Below the pieces are notes generated by a model. That model searched no databases. It was given only the letters and a program-made list of their open reading frames with translations, and was not told the origin of the DNA. Position numbers and translations under genes: made by a program. From assembly GCF_037975245.1 (NCBI RefSeq), contig NC_092568.1, positions 39,820,631 to 39,884,630 on the forward strand: a stretch of 64,000 bases of DNA, in the 5' to 3' direction. Positions 15,001 through 27,000 of this stretch are shown piece by piece (the first letter of the stretch is position 1; the number at the start of each line of letters is the position of its first letter). The DNA is from Apostichopus japonicus. Taxonomy: Eukaryota; Echinodermata; Holothuroidea; Aspidochirotida; Stichopodidae.

Positions 15001-18000
15001 GTTAATTCTTTATAATTTACAAAAATTCGAATGAAACATTGTAATTTTCACAACACTGATAATGCACAATCTAAGACAATAACATGTTTATTGTTTCCAT
15101 GGATCGTAATATATATCAATGCAGATAGATCAATTGTTTTTAGATAAATATGTAACTCTACCATGAACCATTGAAGTTATCAGCTAGTGAGGTTAAAGGC
15201 CGAAAGCAGCGGAAAAGCTAAGGAAAACTATTTATTTAAATTTTAATAAAATGACATTTTAATGTCACCGTGTTTGTGTTTTGACTATTTTTCTCTATTA
15301 AATAATGATTCGTTCTTTCCTTCTTTCTATCTGTTTGTTTCTTTTCAGGCGGTTAGTAGTTATCATGATTAACGTTTGTAGAAAAGTGTTGTTATTTATT
15401 ACGGGATGGAAAATATTCCTGTTAATTCTTTATTTGCATACACAATTTGAATCAAATTTGGTAGTTTGCACAACATTGGTAACGCAAAGTTCAATACAAG
15501 TTTAATAACATGTTTATGGATGATATGAATAGCAATATCAATGAAGATAGATCGTTTGTTCTGAAATAAATTTGTAATTTTACGTTAAATCATTAATGAT
15601 ATTATCTCATGAAATGATGAGCCATAGTAGTGGAAAAGCTTAACAACACTGTTTGACTTATGTATTTAAACAAAAACTTGTAATTTGAAGTCACTGTGGT
15701 ACGTTAAACTGATTCTTGTCTATGTTATGTGATGATTTGTTACTTTCTTTTGCTATCCATTTTGTTTTGATTATTTTGCAGCTGGTAAGTTTTTTTTTTG
15801 TTATTACATTTGTAGATTCGTGTCAGTTTCTATTCCCCTTTCAATGAAACCAACATGCAAATTAGTTCCTTCCATTTCTTTACATCCTTATACAATTTGA
15901 GTGAAATATTACAATTTGCACAACGTTGATGACGCACAATTAATCCATAACATGTTTATCGTTTATTTACTGGTGATTTAAATGAAGATGAAATGATTCT
16001 TCTCAAATGCAATTGTAACTACAGCATTTTACCATTAATGGTATGATATAGTGAAGCAATGAGTGAAAAGCTAAGAAAAGCTAGTTGGTTCAGTTGTTAT
16101 AAACTCACATTTGTTGCATTTATGTTTCCTGTCTTATACCTATTATATGATGATTTTCTCTTTACTTTTATCTATTCGTTTCTTTGCAGGCGGTACTTCG
16201 TTTTCTTGATTAACGTTTGCAGATACGTGTCATTGTCTACTCCGATTTCAAAGAAACCACCAATTCATGTTAATTTTTTATAATTTACACAGCATTGATG
16301 ACGAACAATTAAATCATTAAGATGTTTATCGACTATATGGCTGGCAATGTCAATTAAATTGTAACGATTTTATGAAGTGAACTACACCGTTTAACCATTA
16401 ATGGTATGATCTAGTGAGGTAATGAACAAACAATGGAATAGCTAAGGAAAGTTAGTTGGATCACCTGTATTAATCTCACATTCACTGTGTTTGTGTTTCC
16501 AGTCTTTTCACTGTTATATCATGATTTGTTCTTTCTTCTTTCTATCGATTCTTTCTATGCAGAAGGTAAGTCTTTTCTTTATAAACATTTGAAGATACTT
16601 GTCATTATCTACTGCTTTTCATATAAACAACTTATTACTGTTAACTCTTATAATTTATACTATTTGAATGAAATATTGTAACTTTTACTACTTATAACGC
16701 ATAATCTAAGACATTAAAATGTTTATTGTTTACATGGATTCCCATGTCAAGGGAGATGGATCAATTGTTTTAAAATAAATTCGTTACTCTAACATTAACC
16801 ATTGAAGTTATCAGCTAGTGAGGTTTAGAGCCAAAAGCAGCAAATTAGCTAAGGAAAACTAGTTGTTTCAATAACAATAAACTAACATTTTAAAGTCACC
16901 GTGTTTGTGTTTTTACTGTTTTTCTCTATTATATAATAATTCGTTCTTTTATTCTTTTCATCCGATTCTTTCTTTGCAGGTGGTAAGTACTCATCATAAT
17001 TAACGTTTGTAGAACAGTTTTTTATCTTTTCACATGAGGGAAATTATATTCTTGTTAATTTATTAGTTTCATACACAATTTGAATGAAATGTTATAATTT
17101 GCGCAGCAAAGGTAACCCACAATTTAATAAAAGTTTAAAAACATGTGTATCGATTATATGAATGGTAGTTTCAATAAAGAGAGAGCGACTTTTGTGAAAT
17201 GAATTATCACTATTATATTTAACCATTGAAGATATGAGCTAGTGAGGTGATTAGCTACAAACATGAAAAAGAGTTAAGGAGAACTAGTTGTTTCAATTAT
17301 AATAGCTTTCGTTTTAGAGTCAATATTTTGATATTTTTACAATTTCATCTATTATATTACGATTTGTTCTCTTATTCTTTCTATATATTCGTTTCGATGC
17401 AGATCGTAAGTCTTTTTCATGATTAACGTTTGTAGATATATATAACAATCTATTCCATTTCAAAGAAGGCACCAGGGATTTGGAAGTCAGATCCTTTTTA
17501 TTCTTTATTTTTAAATAGAAATATGATAATTTTTACAACATTAGGAATGCACAATTGAATATAATAACATGTTTATGGATTACTATAATTGGAATGTCAT
17601 TGAAGATAAAGCGATTGTTTTCTATTGAATTTGTAACTCTAATATTTACACATGAATGGTATAAGTGAACCAGGTTTTGTTCCAAAAAAGGACAACTTAT
17701 GAAAACTAGTTGTTTAAGTTATTATAGAGTTACATTTTGAAGTCACTGTGTTTTTATATTTATATGTTTTTCTCTTTTATATAATAATTCGTTCTTTTCT
17801 TTCATCTATTCGTTTCTCTGCAGAAGGTAAGTCTTTCTCATGATCAAAATTTGTAGATACGAGTTATTATCTATTTCCTTTTCAAAGAAACCACCAGGGA
17901 TATTAATACCTGTTAATTCCTAAGTTTCATTCACAATTTGAATGAAATATAATGTTTTCAATATTGGTAACGCACAATGTATGAAAATAACATGTTGATT

Positions 18001-21000
18001 GGTCACATGGATCGCCATGTCAATAGAGATAGATCAATTGTTTTTAAATATATGTGTATCTCTAACATTACCCATCGATGTTATCAGCTATTGAGGTTAA
18101 GAGCCAAAAGCGGCAGAACAGCTAATGAATTTAGTTGTTTCAATTATAACAAACTGACATTTTCATGTCATCGTGTTAGTATGTTTACAGTTTAACTGTT
18201 TTTTCTCTATTAAATGATGATTCGTTCTTTAATTCTATCTATCTGTTCGTTTATTTGCAGGCGGTAAGTTGTTATTATGATTAACGTTTGGAGAACAGTG
18301 TTATTATCTATTAACATGACGGAAATATTTCCTGTTAATTCTTTATTTTGATACACAATTTGAATAAAATTGTATAATTTGCATAAGATTGGTAACGTAC
18401 GATTTAATACAAGTTTAATAACGTGATTGTAGATTATATGATTGGCAATTTCAATGAAGATAGATCGTTTGTTCTGATATAAATTTGTAACTTTAACTTT
18501 AAAACATTAATGATATCAGCTAATGAAGTGCCACAACAGTGGCATAGCTTAAAAAACTGATTGATTCAATCATGAAAAAAACTCGCAATATGATGTCACA
18601 CTTTTTACATTTTACTTAATCTTGTCTATTTTGTGATGATACGTTACTTTCTTTTTCTATCTATATGTGATTCTTGCAGTTGGTAAGTTTTTTTTCCGAT
18701 TAACATTTGTAGATACTTGTCAGTTTCTATTCCCTTTCAAAGAGATCACCATGCAAACCAGTTCCTTTAACTTCTTCATTTCCTTACACAATTTGAGTGA
18801 AACATTCCAATTTTCACAACACTGATGACACACAATTATATCAATAAAATGTTTATCCATTATGTGACTGGTAATGTCAATGCAGATAAAAATGAATCTT
18901 CTGAAAAGAGATTGAAACTACAGCATTGAAACATTAATGGTATGATCTAGTGAGGTTATGAGCGAAAAACAGGGAAAGCTTAAAAAAGCTAGTTGGATCA
19001 GTTGTGATAAACTCACATTCACTATGTTTGTGTTTCCATTCTTTCTCTATGATATGATGATTTGTTCTATTCTTTTAAATATTCGTTTCTTTGCAGGGGG
19101 TAAGACTTCTTCTTGATTGACGTTTGTAGATACGTGTCATTATCTACCCCCCCCCCCCCCCTCGCAAATAAACCAGTAATTCTTGTTAATTCTTCACAAT
19201 TTACACAACATTGATGACGTACAATTGAATCATTAACATGTTTATCGATAGATGAGTGGCAACGTCGATGAAGATCAAAAGGATTCTTCTGAAATGAACT
19301 TATAACTACAACATTTTAACCATGTGTGGTATAATCTAGTTAAGTGATGAGCGAAAAACGTAATAGCTAAGGAAAGTTAGTTGGATCAGCTGTTTTAAAC
19401 TAATATTCGCTGTGTTTGTGTTTCTAGTCTTTTCACTATTATATGATGATTTGCTCTTTCTTCCTTCTATATATTTGTTTCTTTGCAGGAAGTAAGTCTT
19501 TTTCTTGACATTTGCAGATAAGTGTTAATATCTATTTCTCGTTCAAAGAAACCCAGTTATTCCTGTTAATTCTTCAAAATTTACAGAATTTGAATGAAGT
19601 CATTGTAATTTTCACAACATTGATAATGCACAATCTATGACAATAACATGTTGATTGTTAACATGGATCACAATGTCAATAAAGATAGATCAATTGTTTT
19701 TAGATAAATTTGTAACTCTAACATTAACCATGGCAGTTATCAGCTAGTGAGATTAAGAGCCGAAAGCAGAGAAAAGCTAAGGAAACTATTTGTTTAAATT
19801 ATAATAAACTGACATTTTAAAGTCACCATGTTTGTGGTTTTACTGTTTAACTCTTTTTTTTATTTTAAATATGGATTTGTTCTTTTTTTTATCTGTTCTT
19901 TTCTTTGCAGGCGGTAAGAAGTTGTCTTGATCAACGTTTGAAGAACAGTGTTGTTATCTATTAACATGAGGGAAAATATTCCTGTTAATTCTTTATTTAC
20001 ATACACAATTTGAATAACATTTAATAATTTGCACAACATTGGTAACGCAAAGTTCAATATAAGTTTAATAACATGTTTATGTATAATATGAAAAGCAACA
20101 TCAATGATGATAGATCGTTTGTTCTGAAATAAATTTGTAATTTTAACGTTAAACCATTAATGTTATTAGCTTATTATTGATGAGCCACAACAGTGGAAAA
20201 CTTAACAACACTGTTTGATTCAATTATTTAAAGTAAACTCGTAATTTGAAGTCACTGTGGTTACGTTATACTGATTCTTGTCTATTTTATGTGATGATTT
20301 GTTACTTTCTTTTCTATCCATATTTTTGTGCAGCTGGTAAGTTTTTTGTGAACTTACATTTGTAGATTCGTGTCAGTTTCTATTCCCCTTTCAAAGAAAC
20401 CAACAAGCCAATTAGTTCCTTCCAATTCTTTACATCCTTATACAATATGAGTGAAATATTACAATTTGCACAATGTTGATGACGCACAATTACTCAATAG
20501 CATGTTTATCGATTATGTGACTGGTAATGTCGATGTTATTCTTCTCAAATGAACTTGTAACTCAACAGTTTACAATTGATGATATGATAAAGTGACGTGA
20601 TGAGTGAAAACTTTAGTAAGGCTAGTTGGTTCAGTTGTAATAAACTCACATTCGTTGCATTTATGTTTCCAGTCTTATCCCTATTATATGATGATTTGTT
20701 CTTTACTTTTATCTATTCGTTTCTTTGCAGGGGGTAAGTCGTTTTCTTGATTAACGTGTGTAGATAGGTGTCATTGTCTACTCCGATTTCAAAGAAACCA
20801 CCGATTCCTGTTAATTCATTATAATTTACACAGCATTGATGACGTACAATTAAAGTATTAACATGTTTATCGACTATATGGCTGGCAATGTCAATTGAAT
20901 TTGAACCATTCTATGAAATGAACTTGTAACTACACCGTTTAGCCATAAATGGTATGATCTAGTGAGGTAATGAACAAAAAACTGAATAGCTAAAGGAAGT

Positions 21001-24000
21001 TGGTTGGATCAGCTGTTTTAAACTTACATTCACTGTGTTTGTGTTTCCATTCTTTTCTTGTTATATCATGATTTGTTCTTTCTTCTTTCTATCGACTCTT
21101 TTCTATGCAGACCGTAAGTCTTTTTCGTAATAAACATTTGAAGATATAAATCCTTATCTACTCCCCTTTCAAATAAACCACTGATACCTGTTAATTCTTA
21201 TAATTTACACTATTTAAATGAAATATTGTAACTTTCACAACATTGATAATGGACAATCTATGACAATAACATATAAATTGTTAACGTGGATCGCCATGTC
21301 AATGAAGATAGATCAATTGATTTTAAATAAATTTGTTACTCTAACATTAACCATTGCAGTTTTCAGCTAGTGAGGTTAAGAGCCAAAAGCAGCCAAAAAG
21401 CTAAGGAAAACTAGTTTTTGTTTTTGTGTTTTTATTGGTTTTCTCTTTTATATCATAATTCGTTCTTTTCTTCTTTTCATCCAATCCTTTCTTTGCAGGT
21501 GGTAAGTACTCATCATAATTAACGTTTTAGATCAGTGTTATTATCTTTTAGTATGAGGGAAATTATATTCCTGTTAATTCTTTAGTTTCATACACAATTT
21601 GAATGAAATTTAATAATATTCATAGCATTGGTAACGCACAATTTAATACAAGTTTAAAAACATGTGTATCGATTATATGAATGGTAGTTTCAATAAAGAG
21701 AGAGCGACTGTTGTGAACTGAATTATCACTTTTATATTTAACCATTAAAGATATGAGCTAGTGAGGTGATTAGCTACAAACATGAAAAAGGGTTAAGGAA
21801 AACTAGTGGTTTCAATTATATTAGCTTTCCTTTCAAAGTCACTATTTTGATATTTTCACATTTTCATCTATTATGTTACGATTTGTTCTCTTATTTTTTC
21901 TATCTATTCGTTTGGATGCAGATGGTAAGTCTTTTTCATGTTCAACGTTTGTAGATATATATAACGATCTATTCCACTTTCAAAGAAGGCACCAGGGAGT
22001 CAAATCCTTTTTATGCTTTATTCCTAAAAAAGAAATGTGACAATTTTCACAACATTAGGAATGCACAATTGAATACAATAACATGTTTATGGATTACTTT
22101 AATTGGAATGTCAATGAAGATAAACCGATTGTTTGGAATTTAATTTGTAACTCTAATATTAGCACATGAATGGTATAAGTGAACCAGGTTTTGTTCCTAA
22201 AAAGGACAGCTTATGAAAACTAGTTGTTTACTTATCATAGACTTACGTTTGGAAGTCACTGTATATTTATTTTTATCTGTTTTTCTCAATAATATAATAA
22301 TTCGTTCTTTTCTTTTATCAATTCGTTTCTCTGCAGAAGGTAAGTCTTTATCAGGATAAACATTTGTAGATACGTGGTATTATCTATTCCCCTTTTAAAG
22401 AAACCACCAGGGATATCAATAATTCCTAAGTTTCATTAACAATTTGAATGAAATATAAAGGTTTCAACACTTGTAACGCACAATCTATGACAATAACATG
22501 TTGATTGTTTACATGGATCGACATATCAATAGAGATTGTTTTTAAATAAATGGGTAACTCTAACATTACCCATCTATGTTATCAGCTAGTGAGATTAAGA
22601 GCCAAAATCAGCAGAACAGCTAAGGAAACTAGTTGTTTCAATTATAATAAACTGACATTTTAATGTCACCGTGTTAGTGTTTTACTGTTTAACTGTTTTT
22701 TCTCTATTAAATGATGATTCGCTCTTTTCTTCTTTCTATCTGTTCGATTCTTGGCAGGCGGTAAGTTGTTATCATGATTAACGTTTGCATATCAGTATTA
22801 TTATATATTAACATAAGGGGTAATATTTCCTGTTAATTCTTTATTTTGATACACAATTTGAATAAAGTTTAAAATTTGCCCAACATTGGTAACGCACGAT
22901 TTAAGTTTAATAACTTGATTATTGATGATATGAATGGCAATATCGAAAAGATAGATCGATTGTTCTGAAATAAATTTATCACTTTAACGTTGAGACATAA
23001 TTATATGAGCTAATTAGGTGATAAGCCACAACAGTAGAAGAGCTTAACAAAACTGTTTGATTCAAGTATAAAAAATATTCGCAATTTGAAGTCACTGTGT
23101 TTAAGTTTTTACTGACTCTTGTCTATAACGAAATTATTTGTTACTGTTTTTCCTATCTACTTGGGATTTTTGCAGCTGGTAAGTTTTCTTAAATTTAAAT
23201 TTGTAGATACATGTCAGTTTCTATTCAAATTTCAAAGAGAACAATAGGCAAATCAGTTCGTTTATATTCTTCATTGCCTTACACAATTTCAGTGAAATAT
23301 TACAATTTTCACAACATTAATGACGCACAATTTAATCAAGAACGTGTTTATCGATTATATGATTGGTAATGTCAATGGAGATAAAATGCTTCTTCTGAAA
23401 TGAAGTTGTATGTACAACATTTTACCATTGATAGTATGATCTAGTGAGGTGTTGAAAGCTTGAAAAGCTTAAGAAAGCTAGTTAGATCAGTTGTAAGAAA
23501 CTAACATTCACTGTGTTTATGTTTCCGTTCTTTTCCCTATTATATGATGATTTGTTCTTTTCTTTTATGTATTCGTTTGTTTGCAGGCGGTAAGTCCTCT
23601 TCTTGATTAACGTTTTTGTAGATACATGTCATTATATACTCCACTTTCAAAGACACCACCAATTTCTGTTAATTCTTTATAATTTACACAACATTGATGA
23701 CGTACAATTTAGTCATGTTATAACATGATGTCATAACAATAACATGTTATAATACGACTGGCAATGTCAATGAAGATAGAACGATTCTTCCGAAATGAAC
23801 TTGTAACTACAACATTTAACCATTAGTGGTATGATCTAGTGAAGTGATGAGCGATAAACGTAATAGCTAAGGAAAGTTAGTTGTTTTGGCTGTTATAAAC
23901 TCACCTTCGCTGTGTTGTGTTTCCAGTCTTTTCACTGTTATATGATGATTTGTTCTTTCTTCTTTCTATCGATTCCTTTTTCTTTGCAGCCCGTAAGTCT

Positions 24001-27000
24001 TTATCATTATTAATATTGCAGATACGTGTTATATATTAATTCTCCTTTCAAAGAAACCATCAGACATATCATTTCCTGTTAATTTTTAAGTTTCATTTAC
24101 AATTTGAGTGAAATATAATTTTCACAACATTGGTAACGCACAATCTATGACAATAACATGTTGATTGTTTACATGGATAACCATGTCAATGAAGATAGAT
24201 TATTTTTTTTAAATTGAATTTTTAACTCTTACACATTCATCATCGATGTTATTAGCTAGTGAGGTTGAGAGCCAAAAGCAGATTTTCGTTTGTAGAACAG
24301 TGTTGCTACCTATTAACATGAGGGAAAATATTTTCTGTTAATTCTTTATTTTGATACACAATTTGAATAAAGTTTATAATTTGGACAACATTGGTAACGC
24401 ACGATTTAATACAAGTTTAATAAAATGAATATTGATGATATGAATGGCAATATCAATGAAGGTAGATCGATTGTTCTGGAATAAATTTGTAACTTCAACG
24501 TTAAGACATGATAATATGAGCTAATTAGGTGATAAGCCACAACAGTAGAAGGGCCTAACAAAACTGTTTGATTCAAGTATCAAAAAAACTCGCAATTTGA
24601 AGTCACTGTGTTTAAGTTTTTACTGACTCTTGTCTATAACGAAATGATTTGTTACTGCTTTTCCTATCCATTTGGGATCTTTGCAGCTGGTAAGTTTGTT
24701 TTTAATTAAAATTTGTAGATACATGTCAGTTTCTATTCAATTTTCAAAGAAAACAATAGGCAAATCAGTTCGTTTAAGCAGTGTTATTATCTATTCACTT
24801 CTAGGAAAATATTTCCTATTAAGTCTTTATTTACAAACACATTTGGAATAAAATTTTGTAATTTGCACAACATAGGTAACGCACGATTTAATACAAATTT
24901 GTTCACATGTTTATTGAATATATGAATAGAAATATCGATGAAAATATATCGAATGTCATGAAATACATTTGTAACTTTTAAGTTAAACCATTAATTTTGA
25001 AGTCACTGTGTTTGTGTTTTTATTGTTTTTCGCTCTTAAATATTGATTCGTTCTTTCCTTCTTTCTATCTGTTTGTTTCTTTGCAGGCGGTAAGTAGTTA
25101 GCATGATTATCGTTTGAAGATCAGTGTTATTATCTATTATGATACAAAATTTGAATAAACTTATATAATTTGCACAACATTGGTAACGCACGAATTATAC
25201 AAGTTTAATAACATGATTGTTGATTAAATGATTGGCAACATTAATGAAGGTAGATTGATTGTTCTGAAATATATTTGTAACTGTAACATTAGGAAATAAA
25301 TAATATGAGCAAATTAGGGTATGAGCCACAACAGTGGAAAAACTTAACAAAACTGATTGATTAAAGTATAAAAAATACTCGCAATTTGATGTCACTGTAT
25401 TTAAGGTTTTTACTGATTCTTGTCTATTATTAAATGATTTGTTACTTTTTTTCCTACCCATTTGGGATTAATGCAGATGGTAAGTTTTTTTTAATTAAAA
25501 TTTGTAGAAACATGTCAGTTTCTATTCAACTTTTAAAAAACCATCATGCAAATCAGCTCCTTTAAATTCTTTATTTCCTTACACAATTTGAGTGAATTAT
25601 GACACTTTTCACAACATTGATGACGCACAATTTAATCAATAACGTGCTTATCGATTGTATGACTGGTAATGCACAACTTGGTAACGCACGAATTATACAA
25701 GTTTAATAACATGATTGTTGATTAAATGATTGGCAACATTAATGAAGGTAGATTGATTGTTCTGAAATATATTTGTAGCTGTAACATTAGGAAATTAATA
25801 ATATGAGCAAATTAGGGTATGAGCCACAACAGTGAAAAAACTTAACAAAACTGATTGATTAAAGTATAAAAAATACTCGCAATTTGATGTCACTGTATTT
25901 AAGGTTTTTACTGATTCTTGTCTATTATTAAATGATTTGTTACTTTTTTTCCTACCCATTTGGGATTAATGCAGGTGGTAAGTTTTTTTTAATTAAAATT
26001 TGTAGAAACATGTCAGTTTCTATTCAACTTTTAAAAACCATCATGCAAATCAGCTCCTTTAAATTATTTATTTCCTTACACAATTTGAGTGAATTATGAC
26101 ACTTTTCACAACATTGATGACGCACAATTTGTAACTTTAACGTTAAGACATAATAATATGAGCTAATTAGGTGATAAGACACAACAGTAGAAGGGCCTAA
26201 CAAAACTGTTTGATTCAAGTATAAAAAGACTCGCAATTTGAAGTCACTGTGTTTAAGTTTTTACTGACTCTTGTCTATAACGAAATGATTTGTTACTGTT
26301 TTTCCTATCCATTAGGGATCTTTGCAGGTGGTAAGTTTTTTTTTTTTTAATTTAAATTTGTAGATACATGTCAGTTTCTATTCAATTTTCAAAGAAAACA
26401 ATAGGCAAATCAGTTCGTTTAAACAGTGTTATTATCTATTCACTTCTAGGAAAATATTTCCTATTAAGTCTTTATTTACAAACACATTTGGAATAAAATT
26501 TTGTAATTTGCACAACATAGGTAACGCACGATTTAATACAAATTTGTTCACATGTTTATCGAATATATGAATAGCAATATCGATGAAAATATATCGAATG
26601 TCATGAAATACATTTGTAACTTTTAAGTTAAACCATTAATTTTGAAGTCACTGTGTTTGTGTTTTTATTGTTTTTCGCTCTTAAATATTGATTCGTTCTT
26701 TCCTTCTTTCTATCTGTTTGTTTCTTTGCAGGCGGTAAGTAGTTAGCATGATTATCGTTTGAAGATCAGTGTTATTATTTATTATGATACACAATTTGAA
26801 TAAACTTATATAATTTGCACAACATTGGTAACGCACGAATTTATACAAGTTTAATAACATGATTGTTGATTAAATGATTGGCAACATTAATGAAGGTAGA
26901 TTGATTGTTCTGAAATATATTTGTAACTGTAACATTAGGAAATTAATAATATGAGCAAATTAGGGTATGAGCCACAACAGTGGAAAAACTTAACAAAACT

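Larger units (their letters stand above)
13297..17823 (+). repeat. Higher-order block 2 of 11 microexon units
   Basis: Eleven units with codons for TAVGDALAKVI, 4,527 bases. A stretch of over 500 bases around column 8-9 (about 16200-16750) is almost identical to block 1 (about 11690-12240), pointing to recent exchange or conversion between blocks. Confidence 0.85.
17824..22336 (+). repeat. Higher-order block 3 of 11 microexon units
   Basis: Eleven units with codons for KALGEALGTVM, 4,513 bases. Substitutions relative to block 2 are T to K, V to L, D to E, A to G, K to T and I to M, mostly conservative for an amphipathic helix. A C15 homopolymer at 19147-19161 interrupts the intron after column 4. 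Confidence 0.85.
22337..24283 (+). repeat. Higher-order block 4, columns 1-5, truncated
   Basis: Five units in order (K, A, L, A, P). The column 6 unit is missing its acceptor, codon and donor: near 24284 the sequence jumps into the post-donor part of a column 6 type intron. This marks the 3' limit of the regular array. Confidence 0.75.

Noticed and set aside
11974-16681. Two nearly identical 64-codon frames (11974-12168 and 16487-16681)
   Set aside because: They run through pyrimidine tract, microexon and donor of homologous units; T-rich tracts yield Phe/Leu-rich pseudo-proteins. They reflect the recent conversion, not a gene.
88-24283. Reading the joined triplets in another phase
   Set aside because: One shifted phase hits a stop within block 0. 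The other stays open but gives a Gly/Arg/Asp-rich string without helix pattern, and triplet substitutions behave as whole-codon changes only in phase 0.
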